Shown here piece by piece: positions 22,001 through 33,373 of a DNA stretch of 64,000 nt (within the stretch, counting starts at the first letter, position 1; each line of letters opens with the position of its first letter). The notes under the pieces are model-generated. The model saw only the letters and a program-made list of their open reading frames with translations, was not told where the DNA came from and did no database searches. Origin of the DNA: Dendrophyllia cribrosa (Eukaryota; Cnidaria; Anthozoa; Scleractinia; Dendrophylliidae). The translations under genes and the position numbers were made by a program. The stretch covers positions 19,794,166 through 19,858,165 of the forward strand of contig JAJLRJ010000011.1 of NCBI GenBank assembly GCA_024195265.1, given 5' to 3'.

Positions 22001-23525
22001 GGGTCTATAACAGGAACAGTTTCAAATAAAGGTAGTCCAAATATGAATATAAATTTGCAATTGGCAAAATAATTGTGAATAATGAAGACCAAAATACAAC
22101 TTATTAGTCAGTAATTAATACCAGGATAGCGCTAAATACTACATATAGTAAAAATCTGGTATGAATTGTTACCGACACGTAGCAAATGAAAAAAATCTGG
22201 TTTTATTTTGGCCTACAGCGTTCGAACTAAGTACTGAAACGGGTGGATGTTTAAATCCATTATTCTTTTGAAGAATCGATGGCCATTCGGCGACACAAAA
22301 TTAAAAAAAAAACAAAGAATAATTGCATTTTGCTGCATTTTGCTGCAGTTTTTTTTCTTTTTTATTGATATATAAGGACTATTTTTGAGATTAAGGACCA
22401 AATAATAAACCTCATATATCTTTTTTACATAACCCTGCCTAACGCTATCCTTTTAATGGAAGACAAACTTTACTAAAAGATGCTTTCTTATTGAAATAAT
22501 GCTTTAGAGACAGAAAACCAGTAATCTTCTAAAAGAAGCTGCTAGTCGTTTCATCTCTGAACAGAGCGCGAACAAAAACCAAGCAGGCATTAAAAAAATA
22601 CTTTTTACCGAGCAATTTGATACTTAAAAAAGTTTTACTTAATGTGTTTGCACGTATCGCTTTGAAAAACAATAAACCACTCATACGGCCAACTTTCTAA
22701 ACGAATTACCTAAACCATATTTGTGCATAATAGAATATCTTGTTCAGTAAAGTGATAATGGCTTTATAAACCCAACTCTAACGAAAACAAAAATAAGTGG
22801 AATTTACCGAATATCCTTTATTACAGAACACATTCTATTTCATTGGTCAGCAGAGTTTTAAAACAAAACTGTTTTTATCGCATCCCATCAAATGCTGCAC
22901 TGTGGAAAACAAAAATTAACTTTGAATTGACAACGCTTTCAAGTTTTTAATTATAAGTATAATTATTTGTTCTGTTTTAGACAAGCCAACAGGCTTATTA
23001 AATAATGATAAGCTTTTTAGACATCCGCTGTCTTTCCAGCGTAAACGATGTTATTTTCTTTCAAGTGAAAGTTATATCCGCTTTAAAATACTGATCCATT
23101 GCTTGGTTAATTTTGCACATATAAACATGATTGTATTACCCTAGACGTTAATTAACATGACTATTTAAACAAGAACACAGTTCAGCTGTTCTGACATAAG
23201 GAAAACGCACCAAACAACGAACGACAAACTGCGGGCTAAAAATTGGAACAAGGACAAAAGGCAAGCAATTAATACTGAGGCCTTTTTTAGTATCAAGCCA
23301 GGCACCTTCTTCGTCACCATCAGCCTGAACTAACTCAGATATTGCCGTTTATGAAGTCGCGATTTAAATCTATAGAAGCATGAACGCTCTTCAGCTAAAT
23401 CGGTTGGTTGGCTGTAATTTGCTGTTGCCATTTACGATCTTCATGACCGGTTAGTAACCGCATAAAGTATTTCTCTTTTATGTCGATAACCAGGAAAATA
23501 GTTTATAGATAGACAGTTTGTTAGG

Positions 23526-23582
23526 TAAAATACATGTGCAGCTAAAGGCTGAATTGCGTACTTTAAAATTATGTAGGGATAA
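23526..23582. repeat. Dispersed repeat shared with 49652-49708
   Basis: About 57 bases beginning AAAATACATGTGCAGCTAAA recur at 49652 with two or three differences. There it starts exactly where LINE coding sequence stops. Confidence 0.7.
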
Positions 23583-24663
23583 GTATTATCTATATGCATT
23601 GAAGTATTATCTAAGATATACACGGGCATTGTGTTACAATGAAATGAGCATTTGGGCATGGTCTCATAAAAGGTTTCGGCAAAACCTATTTGCTGATACT
23701 GAATTCAAAGCTGCGAAAAATCTGCAAAGTGTATGTTCCAAGTATGAAGGTGGATTTCCCTCTCAAAGCAGAATACATCGTTGGCACGTCATTGCAAATT
23801 GAAAAAAAAACAGTCTTCAGGCGGCTCCCGAGAGTTTTACCATAAACACCTACACTAACTATTATCATGAGTTCCAAAATAAAGACTAATTTTCTTGTCT
23901 TACAATTTTACTCAGGAGCTTAACCAGAACGGATGCGGACATATATGACATTGTGCTTATTTCGTAGTTGTCATTTTTGTGATGGAGGCTGTTGTCATGG
24001 CAACAGAGCATCTAAAAAATTGCAAATATCGTGCAATAATTGACCTTTAGGTCTTTAATATTTCGAGTTTCCTTCGGTGAATTTGTTTGAAACTTTGCTA
24101 TCTTGCAGAAATGGGCCAACATTTTGAAAGGAAAAAAAATGCTAGGGTCGTTCATATCATAGTTAATCGAGGGACTGGTTATGAAACCTTGCAGACTTCA
24201 ATGGCGATAACAAAGGAGCTACAATTTATGTTGAACCGTACTTGACCGTGCACATCTTTTGTTTTTTGATCACACGCTATGACTGAATAACTTAAGGTGA
24301 TTCCTCAGAAATAAAAGTTGTCGAACGATTTTTTTTAAATTTTCCCTAACAGCTCCCTACCATAAGTTGTTTCGAAAAATTCAATAAGAAAGATAGGTCA
24401 CCATGCTCGGTAAAGAGATATGATGGACCAATGTCGCCCCATTTATGCCTATAGCAATACCGATCACGCATGTCATTATTTGATCGGTTCATGTTTCTTT
24501 TCTCGGTAACCCGTGAAAGCAAAGTTTACAATTCTTCAAAAAAACTTGATAGGTTAAAGTCTCCGCCATATGGGAACACTTTGAAATAAAAGTTATAAAA
24601 AAGTCACACATCTTCAAATGACACGGACTCAAAACATTCCTCGCGTCCATGTTTTCAAGGTCA

Positions 24664-24996
24664 TCAATTTGCTCCCACGAGTAACTGATTTGAGAACGTT
24701 TTTAGCGATATCTTTTTTTCCTGTCGAGGAATTTTTTTTAACTTTTTTAACTTAAAAAGCATTAATTTAACATCAAAATGATGCAATAAAAAATATAGGT
24801 CACCATGCTCCTTAGAGAGAAAAAGACAGTCGTATTTTCTAACGAGCTTGCAGGCCTTGCAGGCGCTTACACTGTCGTTTGATTTTCTTTTTCTCTCTAG
24901 ATCTTGAAACAAAATTTCAGTTCTTTTTTTCACCGATGATTTTATGAAGCGCCCATTTTTATGCCTGGTGAGGTTTCCGGCCAAAAAAGCAGCCAT
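24664..24996 (-). CDS. Unrecognised 110-codon frame
   Basis: Starts at ATG 24996 (MAAFLAGNL). It is Lys-rich, with a CKACK motif and hydrophobic patches (LYFLLHHFDVKLMLF). I do not recognise it. The 16-mer ATAGGTCACCATGCTC inside it also occurs at 24395-24410, so the region is partly repeated and the frame may be spurious. Confidence 0.2.
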   Translation of the reverse strand: MAAFLAGNLTRHKNGRFIKSSVKKRTEILFQDLERKRKSNDSVSACKACKLVRKYDCLFLSKEHGDLYFLLHHFDVKLMLFKLKKLKKIPRQEKKISLKTFSNQLLVGAN

Positions 24997-25461
24997 GTTT
25001 TAATGCTGCCGATGTTGCGAATTACGTGTGTTATGCGCAGTACAGGATGCGCAGTGCAATACTGAGGAATTTAACAGCACCATTTATATTGGTCAGTTGC
25101 TCGAACAAAAGTTCAACATCTATTGTGTTGTGCAGGGTCAAGGCCGAAAAACGATAACAATAAAAACATCAAACAGATACATTTCTCAGGTTTAATAACC
25201 ATTGCACTTTATTAACTATGTTTATATGATTTTCCCAATGTCACGCGGTTTGTATATTTAACTTTTTAACTTAATTGCCCGGACAGATTTGTTTCTAAAA
25301 CGTATATGTGAAAGGAATGAAACGCGAGAAAATGTGCGAGTTATTTTTTTAACTTTGCTGACCTTATAAAATATCGGAAAAACGTTACATTTTCGTGTCA
25401 GCGCGCCCAAAATTACTAAAGTTCGGGTCACCAGAGACACGAAAACAAAATACATACCCGG

Positions 25462-25945
25462 ATATTTATCTACACAAGGGGCCCACACAAACTGTGTGAC
25501 TGTTCGTATTTTTAAATTTAGAGGAAATGTATGGGAATATCGAAAAGGTTCACTTATCATACATACATACATACATACATACATACATGCATGCATGCAT
25601 GCATGCATGCATGCATGCATGCATACATACATACAAACATACATACATACATACATAAAACTTTATTATCGTAATATACTTTGATAAATATTCATATAAA
25701 AGATCAAAATAAACGTATTTTTACCTGAAATGTTGTGTGGTGTCATTCGTGTAGCTGAACACGGCGAATTTAAGTGTTCAGCTACAAGAATGACACTACA
25801 CAACATTTCAGGTAAAAATACGTTTATTTTGATCTTTAATATGAATATTTATCACAGTATATTACGATAAGTGAACATACATTTCCTCTGCATTTAAAAA
25901 TACGAACGGTCACATAGTCAGTGTGTGGGCCCCCTGTGATATCTA
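25462..25945. mobile_element. Long fold-back element interrupted by a microsatellite
   Basis: The left arm (GATATTTATCTACACAAGGGG through AATAAACGTATTTTTACCTG) is mirrored by 25797-25945. The two arms agree except that the left arm carries (ATAC)n/(ATGC)n plus AAAACTTTATT at 25559-25668, bordered by TTATC on both sides. A further short inverted match (TTTGCTGACCTTA near 25358, complement near 26047) suggests that the element may extend outward. Confidence 0.7.
25559..25657. repeat. (ATAC)n-(ATGC)n-(ATAC)n microsatellite
   Basis: Roughly 25 tetranucleotide units, with ATGC units in the middle and ATAC on both sides. It lies within one arm of a fold-back element. Confidence 0.95.
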
Positions 25946-27213
25946 TATTCTTGATAACGGTGTCTTCTACACTTTCGTCCACTGAATAATAAAATATTTT
26001 ACCCACGACGTAATTAACTAATTCAACACAGAAATTCATATTCACTAAGGTCAGCAAAACCAATCGTTGCAAACACAATAGTTTAAAGAAGCACCCAAAA
26101 TAACAAAGTGCAAGAAGTGTTGAAATAAATGTATGCAACATTAACTTTTAGAAATTGGGTGTAAAAATGATAACTTGGGACAGGAATAGGACCATCAACC
26201 AATCAAACTGATAAATGCGAAAGATTTCACGAAACTTGTATGGTTTATCAATGCCGTTTAAGTAAGGGATAATGCCCGAGCTCCGAGGCCTTTTATGAAG
26301 GCCGAGGAGCGAAACCAACGAGTTGCTGTGAAATTTTGCTCATTAGTGACAGTAGTGATTGTCTAAATCCCGTAAGGATTGTGCAACATTTTAATTATTG
26401 TAATAGGAAAAGTCAAACTAAATTTCAATTTTGACGACGGCTTTAATGACTCCCTTGGGTGAATTTTTTTTTACCGTTACAATCAGTTTAGCGTTTATTA
26501 GTCGTGCTCTGGGCTACGAGCCAAGCGCACGACTTATAAATTCGATAGAAAAAAAGTGGTCATTTTGAAGTGGTTTATAGCCTAAGGCGAAGTGTTAGTG
26601 ACGTCATATCAGTTGTCATAGCAACTTCAAGCTCATGGATGATTGGATGTATTTACAACATAAGAAAAAGGAAAATGACGAAACGAAGCATATCAACTAA
26701 AAGGAACTTGCATTATTGCCGGATTTGGCGAGAGTTCCACTCGATAACGATTTCGTTTTCTTTCTTTTCAAGCAACAGATAAATGGAAGTAATATAAAAG
26801 TTAAAGTTGACCTTGCATGCACGAGTGATTGCGAAAGACTGATTAACGTACAGTGTAGTAACGTGCGTAACGGATCACTTAGTGTGACCGGAAAAGCGAC
26901 TGTACATGTAAAACAAATCATAACAATATATTGAATTAATTATCGTACTTTAGGGGCACTTACAAGACCCTTAAAGCTTCTTAAAGCACGACTTCACTAC
27001 TCGAAGAGTTGTTGTTCTTGTTAGAATTGACCAACTGGAGGACTGGGCAACCCTCCCATGGCGTGCGGACATGAGTTCTAAAGCTCCGCACAAAATTTGT
27101 TTTTTTTTTTTCTTGCCCAAATAAGTAATTTCAGCAGCACTTTTCGATCGAATAAGCGGTGTGCAAGACATAAAGAACTTTCCTCGAGACGGATGTAGTT
27201 TTCCTACACCTAC

Positions 27214-28018
27214 ATGGGCAGAAAACGTACGAAACAGGTTTCGAGCTCATCAGTAGAGGGAGAAGACATAGCGGCCGCGAGCTTTCAAACTCTGAAGTAT
27301 TTTATCGATGCCCTAAAGAAAGAGGTGACAGATGGGTTTGCAAAAATCCCTGTCGACATGGACAACCTCCGTCATGAATTTAAGGCCGAACTAGATGGAG
27401 TCAAAAATACGGTTAAAGATGTAGAACAAAGTTTGAACAGTACACAAGAAGATGTTGAAGCCATAAAGGAGGACGTAAAGATGGTAACCGAAGATCACTC
27501 AAAGAACACCGAAGCCTTGAATGCAAAAATTTTGGAGCTTGAAATCCAGCTTAAAGAGCAAATGGAATCTAACATAAAACTCGAACAGTACACGCGAAGA
27601 GAAAATCTCGCTTCAGCAACAAAAGCGAGGAGGGGAGCGAAGATTGCAAATTTCTTATTCTTGACATCATACAGAAGAAGATGGAGCTAGATTCGACAGA
27701 TATAAAATTCCATGCGGTGCATAGAGTTGGAAAAAAGGTGGATGGTAGATCCTGGCCAATTATTTTCTGAAAAAATCGGACTAGTTGATAGCGAAAAATG
27801 TACCTTCTGCCAAGAAGAGACAGAAAAACTGGTACCCGATCAGTCCAAATTAACTTTTGCTGCTTACTTGCTAAATACTACATTTGGCTGTGTAAAATGA
27901 AATAATGTCCACCAAAACTTAATGATTTCTTAAGTTATATGAAACATATCGATGAAATTGAAAACAAAGCCGACACTATTAACCGGAAGAAATGGGAGCC
28001 TCTTAAGTCTTTCTTGTA
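27214..28018 (+). pseudogene. L1/Tx1-like LINE with huge internal deletion (ORF1 joined to ORF2 C-terminus)
   Basis: 27214-27606 encodes an ORF1-like protein: basic start MGRKRTKQ, a long coiled coil and LEQYTRRENL, the same signature as in the ORF1 at 135-1049. After a frameshift the ORF1 continues to about 27765 (HAVHRVGKK). The sequence then jumps to KIGLVDSEKCTFCQEETEKL, the zinc-binding C-terminus of a LINE ORF2, and runs through YIWLCKM and KKWEPLKSFL to the stop near 28018. All of the endonuclease and RT in between is missing. A (TTC)n and poly-T rich tail follows. Confidence 0.7.
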
Positions 28019-28467
28019 GTCCCCTGTGAACTTGATGCTACTCCCCTAAGGAATGAAAAAATGTGTATAACTTCTTCTTCTTCTTCTCCTTCTTTTTCCT
28101 TTTTTTTTTGTTTTGCTTTTCTTTGTTTGCTTTTCTTTAGCTTCCAGACTAAATTTAGTTTAAAGTTTTAAAGTAAATGTTCTAATAAGTAGTAAAAGTA
28201 TTAAATTTACAGTAAGAATATAAAAATATTGTGAAATATATGGAAGTAAGCTTAGTGCTACACGTAATATGTCATGGATTGTAAAGTATTTGTGATTCAA
28301 TTTTTTTTGTAATATAACATTACTGTTTTTTTTTTTTAAAAAACATATTTTATAAAAAAAATATATTGCTCGGTTTGTGAGCCGCGAGGACAGGGAGCGT
28401 GTATGGTTAAATCGAGGTAAGGTAAAGCACTCAACTCGATACGAAGATACCTATATTACAGAAGACT

Positions 28468-28662
28468 ATGCTCGGGCGATCCAAGAAGAAAGAAGAAGAA
28501 GATCACCAAGAAGAAAGAATTAAAGCAATGATTAAAGCTCGAGAAGAACTTGGACTTCAAAACGTCAAAGTAATAGGAAGGTTTCTCGTTATGAACAATG
28601 AAAAGTTTGACTACAAGTCAATTCCAGATAATTTAAAGTATTTTTTTTTACAACATGAATAA
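28468..28662 (+). CDS. Unrecognised 64-codon Lys/Glu-rich frame
   Basis: ATG 28468 opens a charged peptide (RSKKKEEEDHQEERIKAMIKARE) that ends at TAA 28660-28662. No family is recognised. It could be a host exon or chance. Confidence 0.15.
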   Translation: MLGRSKKKEEEDHQEERIKAMIKAREELGLQNVKVIGRFLVMNNEKFDYKSIPDNLKYFFLQHE

Positions 28663-29342
28663 CGAAAGAGAAACGAAACATAATTATAATTTTTCTTGGT
28701 CGATTGTGCGAATACATTCTTTCCACGGGCAAAAAAACCATGAGGTGTGACCTTTAAGACAAACTTGCTGTCACGTGAAGATGGTGACAGTTTTCGACAC
28801 CTACAAAACCTGCTGGGAAAACGGCCCAATAATGGTACATTTTAATTTTCTGAGCTTTTCATTTTCTATATGGCGAGACAAATCCGTGTATGTTTGTATT
28901 GTTACGGATGCTACGAGCTCTCCCAGCAAGATCGAGATTTATTATATTTATTTTATGTTTGTTTTTATGTCTATTGGTAGACGTAAGGGTTAGACAATAA
29001 ACGCGAGTGTTCTATGGGATATAGTGCCTCGAGCAAAGATAGAAGGCCACGAGGGCGTAGACCGAGTGGCACTTCTATCTAAGGCGAGAGGCGCTGTATC
29101 AGGACACGAGCGTTCACTGACTAACCGTCTTAGAACATGGCCATATCCGCGAAGAAACCATATTTTGTGCAGATTGTATTTATGAGCGTATTTTAATTGT
29201 GTCATTCACACTTGGGAATCACGTTGTTATTTTGTTTTGGATGTCGCAGTAATGTTGGTAGAATTTTACGAATAACAATGCTTTTCTTTCTTTGGAGCTT
29301 TCTTTATTCTTTGTTGTTTTGATGGCTCATTTGCTCCGGCTA

Positions 29343-29491
29343 TGAACCAGTATACAGAGCTCGAGGAACTCAGTGAGGCCGTCCTTGCCACTCAAGAGTT
29401 ACTTGCTTTTGAGAGCGTAGACATATCCGAGTGCTTGCCTACCACAGTGAACGAAATTGAGCAAAGAGAAAGAGACAATTCCAAAGCACGG
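29343..29491 (+). CDS. Possible host first exon
   Basis: ATG 29343 opens about 50 codons (MNQYTELEELSEAVL..., acidic, helical-looking) that run straight into AAGCACGGTGAGACC, a plausible splice donor at about 29491. A possible acceptor (AACTGCAG) lies near 30043. There is no known domain, so this is only a candidate. Confidence 0.25.
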
Positions 29492-29689
29492 TGAGACCAG
29501 TCTTTCGTTTAATTTTTCCTAAAAATTGTTAAGTCGAATTTGGTTTTGTTATTTTGGTGATTAATCTCTTGCTTAAGTTATGTAAAGCGAAAACTTTAAA
29601 TAAAATTGTCATTGTTATAACTGCAAGTTGTTTTTGTTTAAATTAGCAGCCTGTAATTCATTATTATGCTCTATATACCCCTTTTCTCA

Positions 29690-29780
29690 TTAGTTTGCTC
29701 TATATAGAGCATACTAATTAGGCTTTTAGACAAAGGAAAACAAAAGAATTCATTAGTATGTTCTATATAGAGCTTACTGA
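29690..29780. repeat. Palindromic CTCTATATAGAGC sequence pair
   Basis: GCTCTATATAGAGC at 29698-29711 is a perfect palindrome, and a one-base variant follows at 29761-29774. Flanking bases extend the first to an imperfect stem of 15 bp. Confidence 0.6.
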
Positions 29781-30101
29781 TGAGTAGTTATTTTACCCCA
29801 CAATTTCCCTGGGCTTCAAAGCCCCGCCTTCTTACATAATTTAAGACAGTTTATGGGATATAGAGCACACAAATACTGGACACTGATTGGCTGAGTGGGT
29901 GTGACCATTTTCTAAGTACTATTAGTTTTTTAGTTTTTCTTTCCGTTTCGGTACACCACTGTTGTTTTCTCTATAAGTTTCTTTCTCACAACATGTATTG
30001 TTTTCATTTTCCCTACTCTGAATATATTTACCGGAAACTGCAGGAACTTTGGGACATCGGGGCACGAAGGAATTGCTACACAAAAACCCTATAGATAGCC
30101 C

Positions 30102-31855
30102 ATGGCTTTGACAATAGCTTCTGTAAATGTCAGGGGATTACAGGACAACCCAAAACGAAGAGAGGTGTTTAACTGGCTTCGCCAAAAACACTTCTCTATA
30201 TATATGCTGCAAGAAGTGCATTGTACTGAAAATACATACAGCTGTTTCGAGAAAGGTTGTCGGAAAAAAGCGCAAAAGTGCACGCGACAATCCCGAAAAA
30301 TAATATGGGATATGATCAATGAATTTTAATAAGTCAAATAAATACATGAAACCCGCGATGCCTCGTCCGTAAAGGGATGATCTTAGATGGCGGGCCATTG
30401 GGATAAATGAGTTTTTAGGATATAGCGTGGATGAATACCCACAATACCTTTCTGGATTGTCGCGTGCACTTTTAAGCTTTTTTCCGACAACTTTTCTCGA
30501 AACAGCTGTATGTACCAATCAGCGCTGGACTGCCAAATGGGGCTATGAAGCCATCTTTGGCACTTTTAAGAGCAACAAGTCAGGTGTGTGCATACTTTTT
30601 AATAACAACTTTAATCTACAAGTTCAAAGAGTCTATATCGATCCCTCGGGACACTTCATCGTATGCGACATAAAAGCTAATGACACTTACCTAACACTGG
30701 CTAATATCTATGCTCCAAACGAGGACAGCCCAGCTTTCTTCCATGATTTCTTTTATCATTTATCGGACTTCAAATGTGATGATATTACCATAGGAGGTGA
30801 CTACAACCTTGTGCTTGATTTAGAGACAGACAAGAGAGGGGGCCGTTTCAAAACACATCAAAACAGTGCGAAAGTTGTGAAAAAAAATTAAAAGTCTAGA
30901 TTTAGTGGATATATGGAGGGTTCTCAACCCTGAAATCACACGATTTACATGGCGACGGCGAAATCCAAAGATAGAATGTATGCTAGATTTCTTCTTAGTA
31001 AGCCAAAGCATAGCCAATAACCGACGAACCGCGATGACATCTGCCCGGGCTATAAGACTGACCATTCTATGATAACGCTGGAAACTAAACACATCCTTCC
31101 TAACTGAAATGGACTATGTTAACCAAATCAAAAGTTACGATTCAAGAAACACAGGACGAGTACAATGATGATGATTCGGTCAACCCGTCACTCCTCTGGG
31201 AAATGATAAAACTGAAAGTGCGCGAGAAATCGCTTCATTACTCTGCGATAAGAAATAAGCAAAGGAAACAACGACGAACAAAACGTGAACAAACGATCGC
31301 CAAATTGGAGGAGCAAATTGATAAGGGCACAGATACACAAAGCTCTATCCTGGAAGAACAACTGTATCAACAAAAGAATGAACTTGAAAACATTTATAAT
31401 TGAATTTCGCACAAAAGGTACTATTTTAAAATCTAAAGCTGGATGGTACAATGAAGGGGAGGAAAATACAAAATACTTTCTTAATATGAAAAAGCGGCAT
31501 TATAAGCAAGGCACAATCAGTCAAATTAAAATCGATGATAACAATTTTGTTACCTCAGACAAAGAAATCTTAACCGAATGCGTATCGTTTGATAAACATC
31601 TCTATACGTCTAAGGATGCTACCACCAGTCGCCAAGCTGCAACATATTTTTTTGAAATTGAAAACGATACAGTCTTAAAAGAACATGAACAGAAATCTTG
31701 CGAGGGTTTATTAACTAAAAAAGAATGCCTAGAAGCTCTACCTATTCTTATCAATTATCACCATACAGGTTTTTTGAAAGGCAGATTTATAGGGGAAAAC
31801 ATTCGACTTATAGATAGTATAATTTGCTATGCAAGAGAGAATAATATAACTGGCT
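30102..31855 (+). pseudogene. L1/Tx1-like LINE ORF2, 5' part (endonuclease and start of RT)
   Basis: MALTIASVNVRGLQ is the start of an APE endonuclease. MLQEVHCTE, ANIYAPNED, GGDYNLVLD and the catalytic context FTWRRRNP follow in broken frames. RT entry is seen at LKGRFIGENIRLIDSII near 31780. The reading is interrupted by a MITE (30233-30514), a stop after 30891 and a frameshift near 31390. It is cut at about 31856 by the Polinton-like element and resumes at about 47756. Confidence 0.8.
30233..30514. mobile_element. MITE inside the LINE endonuclease
   Basis: The inverted ends of about 60 bp start TACATACAGCTGTTTCGAGA and its complement. The LINE protein reads up to CTEN before it and resumes at QRWTAKWGYEA after it, so this is a clean later insertion. 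No coding sequence. Confidence 0.85.
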
Positions 31856-32019
31856 TAGTAGTATAGGGCGTTGGTGATCCGGGACCACCTGAAATAAGCT
31901 GCCAAACGCCCGAGTTACCGGCTCCCAGGACGAATGCAATGAGTCCGCGGGAGCCGGTAACTCGGGCGTTTGGCAGCTTATTTCAGGTGGTCCCGGATCA
32001 CCAACGCCCTATACTACTA
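31856..32019. repeat. 164-bp terminal palindrome, copy 1
   Basis: The arms 31856-31926 and 31949-32019 are essentially perfect complements around a 22-base loop with an inner GGAC/GTCC pair. The outer end reads TAGTAGTATAGGGCGTTGGT. A diverged palindrome of exactly the same length lies at 61889-62052, also just upstream of a YqaJ gene. It is interpreted as the left terminus of the element. Confidence 0.85.
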
Positions 32020-32040
32020 TTCTGTTTGCATATGCTGCTC

Positions 32041-32130
32041 CGGTACGAGATCACCCCAACCGGTACGAGATCACCCCAACCCAGGGGCTATTACCAATTG
32101 GAGAAATCCCACCCCTGTACATACCCACCC
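32041..32130 (+). promoter_or_regulatory. Upstream region of the YqaJ gene: CGGTACGAGATCACC repeats and ACCAATTG motif
   Basis: CGGTACGAGATCACCCCAAC is directly repeated at 32041 and 32061. It is followed by TTACCAATTGGAGAAATCCC and CCCTGTACATACC, ending 3 bases before the ATG at 32133. The same ACCAATTG-AGAAA-CCC-ACCC block precedes the gene starts at 33374 and 62171, which suggests a shared promoter of this element. Confidence 0.5.
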
Positions 32131-32132
32131 AT

Positions 32133-33238
32133 ATGGCAAACGTTCAAGCTTTCAAGGACTTTCTGAAATCACGCGAGACTGGCCTGATTCAAAAGAGCGA
32201 AGAATGGGTCAAAGCCAGACAAAACACAATCGGCGCATCGGAGATCTCTGCCTTGACAGGATCTTCGCCATTTGAGAGTCAGTCAAGTCTAATCCGCAAA
32301 AAAGTAAAGCCCATTGATATGAGCAAAAATGTGGCCTGCGCTTGGGGCACATTATTTGGGCCTCTAGGCCGTGAATATTTTGAGAAGAAACATTCTGTCA
32401 AAGTTTTCGGATATACGGGCTCTCTAAATCCTGCAAAGGATCACCCTCTTTTTGGTAAGCTCACTTGCAGTCCAGACGGATACTTCTCGCACAAAGACAA
32501 GACTATTGTCTTGTTAGAGTTCAAGTGTCCTTACACCAGAAAGATCACAGGCAATAAAATTCTTAAACAATACCGTGATCAAATTCAAACCGGCCTTGCT
32601 CTCAGCGGGGAGAGAGTTAACAAAGGCTTGTTTGTCGGCGCCTATTTCAGAATGTGTTCTTTAAAGCAGTTTGGCCTTAGCCTTGAACACAATTCTTTGC
32701 TAAACAAAGGGGTTGATCACAAAACAAAAAAACCATCAGCACTCGCGTGTGGTATTTATCTTCTATCTTACAAGCAAAAATTGTTTCCAGATCAAACAAA
32801 ATTGCTTAACCTCGGGGCAACACAAGATACAGCAATGTTTGAAAAAATTATGAGAGGAATTTCAGCGGGAGATATCTTGTGTAGCGGTGATTGGTTTTAT
32901 ATGACATATGATGAGGTTCAGAACGAAACGATTTAGATTTTTTGAAGGACATAAGCAGAAGGACATTCAGTGAAGATTGGCCCCCAAACTATTACAAGAC
33001 AGTAGCCTTCTTCACATGGAAGCTGCTGGACATAACAGAAATTTGGGAAACAAAACAACCAAATTTCTTAGAAAATATTCACGAATCAGTCAAAAGTTTT
33101 CATGAAAACTTGTCAAAACAAAAACACCTTGACAAAACCAGCCCTATTGAAACTTTTGAAAACAACATCTGTGATGACAGTGCCATGTTGGAAGCCTTTT
33201 TACAGAGTAGGCTGCCCCAGACAGCCCTTGTTGCTTGA
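32133..33238 (+). pseudogene. YqaJ-type viral exonuclease/recombinase, copy 1, frameshifted
   Basis: The PD-(D/E)XK nuclease of the YqaJ family has the motifs NTIGASEISALTGSSPF (about residues 30-46), WGTLFGPLGREYFE, SPDGYF (Asp), LLEFKCP (Glu-x-Lys) and YRDQIQTGLALSG. These enzymes resemble lambda exonuclease and process double-stranded DNA ends for recombination or replication. The frame 32133-32936 ends early. The C-terminal part (32942-33238, with TWKLLDITEIW) is one frameshift away, as comparison with copy 2 shows. Full length would be about 365 codons. It lies directly after the terminal palindrome. Confidence 0.8.
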
Positions 33239-33303
33239 AAGGGACATTTCGTGCCGCATATACAATATCTTTCTTTGCCAGTCTCAGGCCCTCCGCGGTC
33301 AGA
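33216..33303 (+). repeat. About 88-bp direct repeat, first copy (with 33791-33877)
   Basis: It begins CCAGACAGCCCTTGTTG, continues AAAGGGACATTTCGTG and ATATACAATATCTTTCTTTG and ends near GGCCC..CGCGGTC. The second copy at 33791-33877 is about 90 percent identical, so the intervening small gene is bracketed by direct repeats. A related sequence follows the YqaJ gene of copy 2 (about 63895-63960). Confidence 0.8.
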
Positions 33304-33373
33304 GGGCTAGGGAGGTATTACCAATTGAAGAAATCCCTACCCTTGGTATATACGCACACTGCGTACAAAACTA

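Noticed and set aside
24664..24996. Confident gene call for the MAAFLAGNL frame
   Set aside because: Part of it repeats nearby, no domain is seen and its codon content is AT-driven, so it is listed only at low confidence.
25557..25657. A long open frame of repeated MYVC/MHAC peptides on the reverse strand
   Set aside because: It is the translation of a tetranucleotide microsatellite and has no support as a gene.
30427..30520. Start of a 154-codon frame (MDEYPQYLSGLSRALL...)
   Set aside because: The first 30 codons lie in the right end of a MITE; only the part after about 30515 is LINE endonuclease.
31856..32019. Reading the palindrome as an independent MITE that landed beside YqaJ
   Set aside because: An equal-length palindrome precedes the second YqaJ copy with the same downstream repeats, so it most likely belongs to the element. 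It remains possible until more copies are seen.
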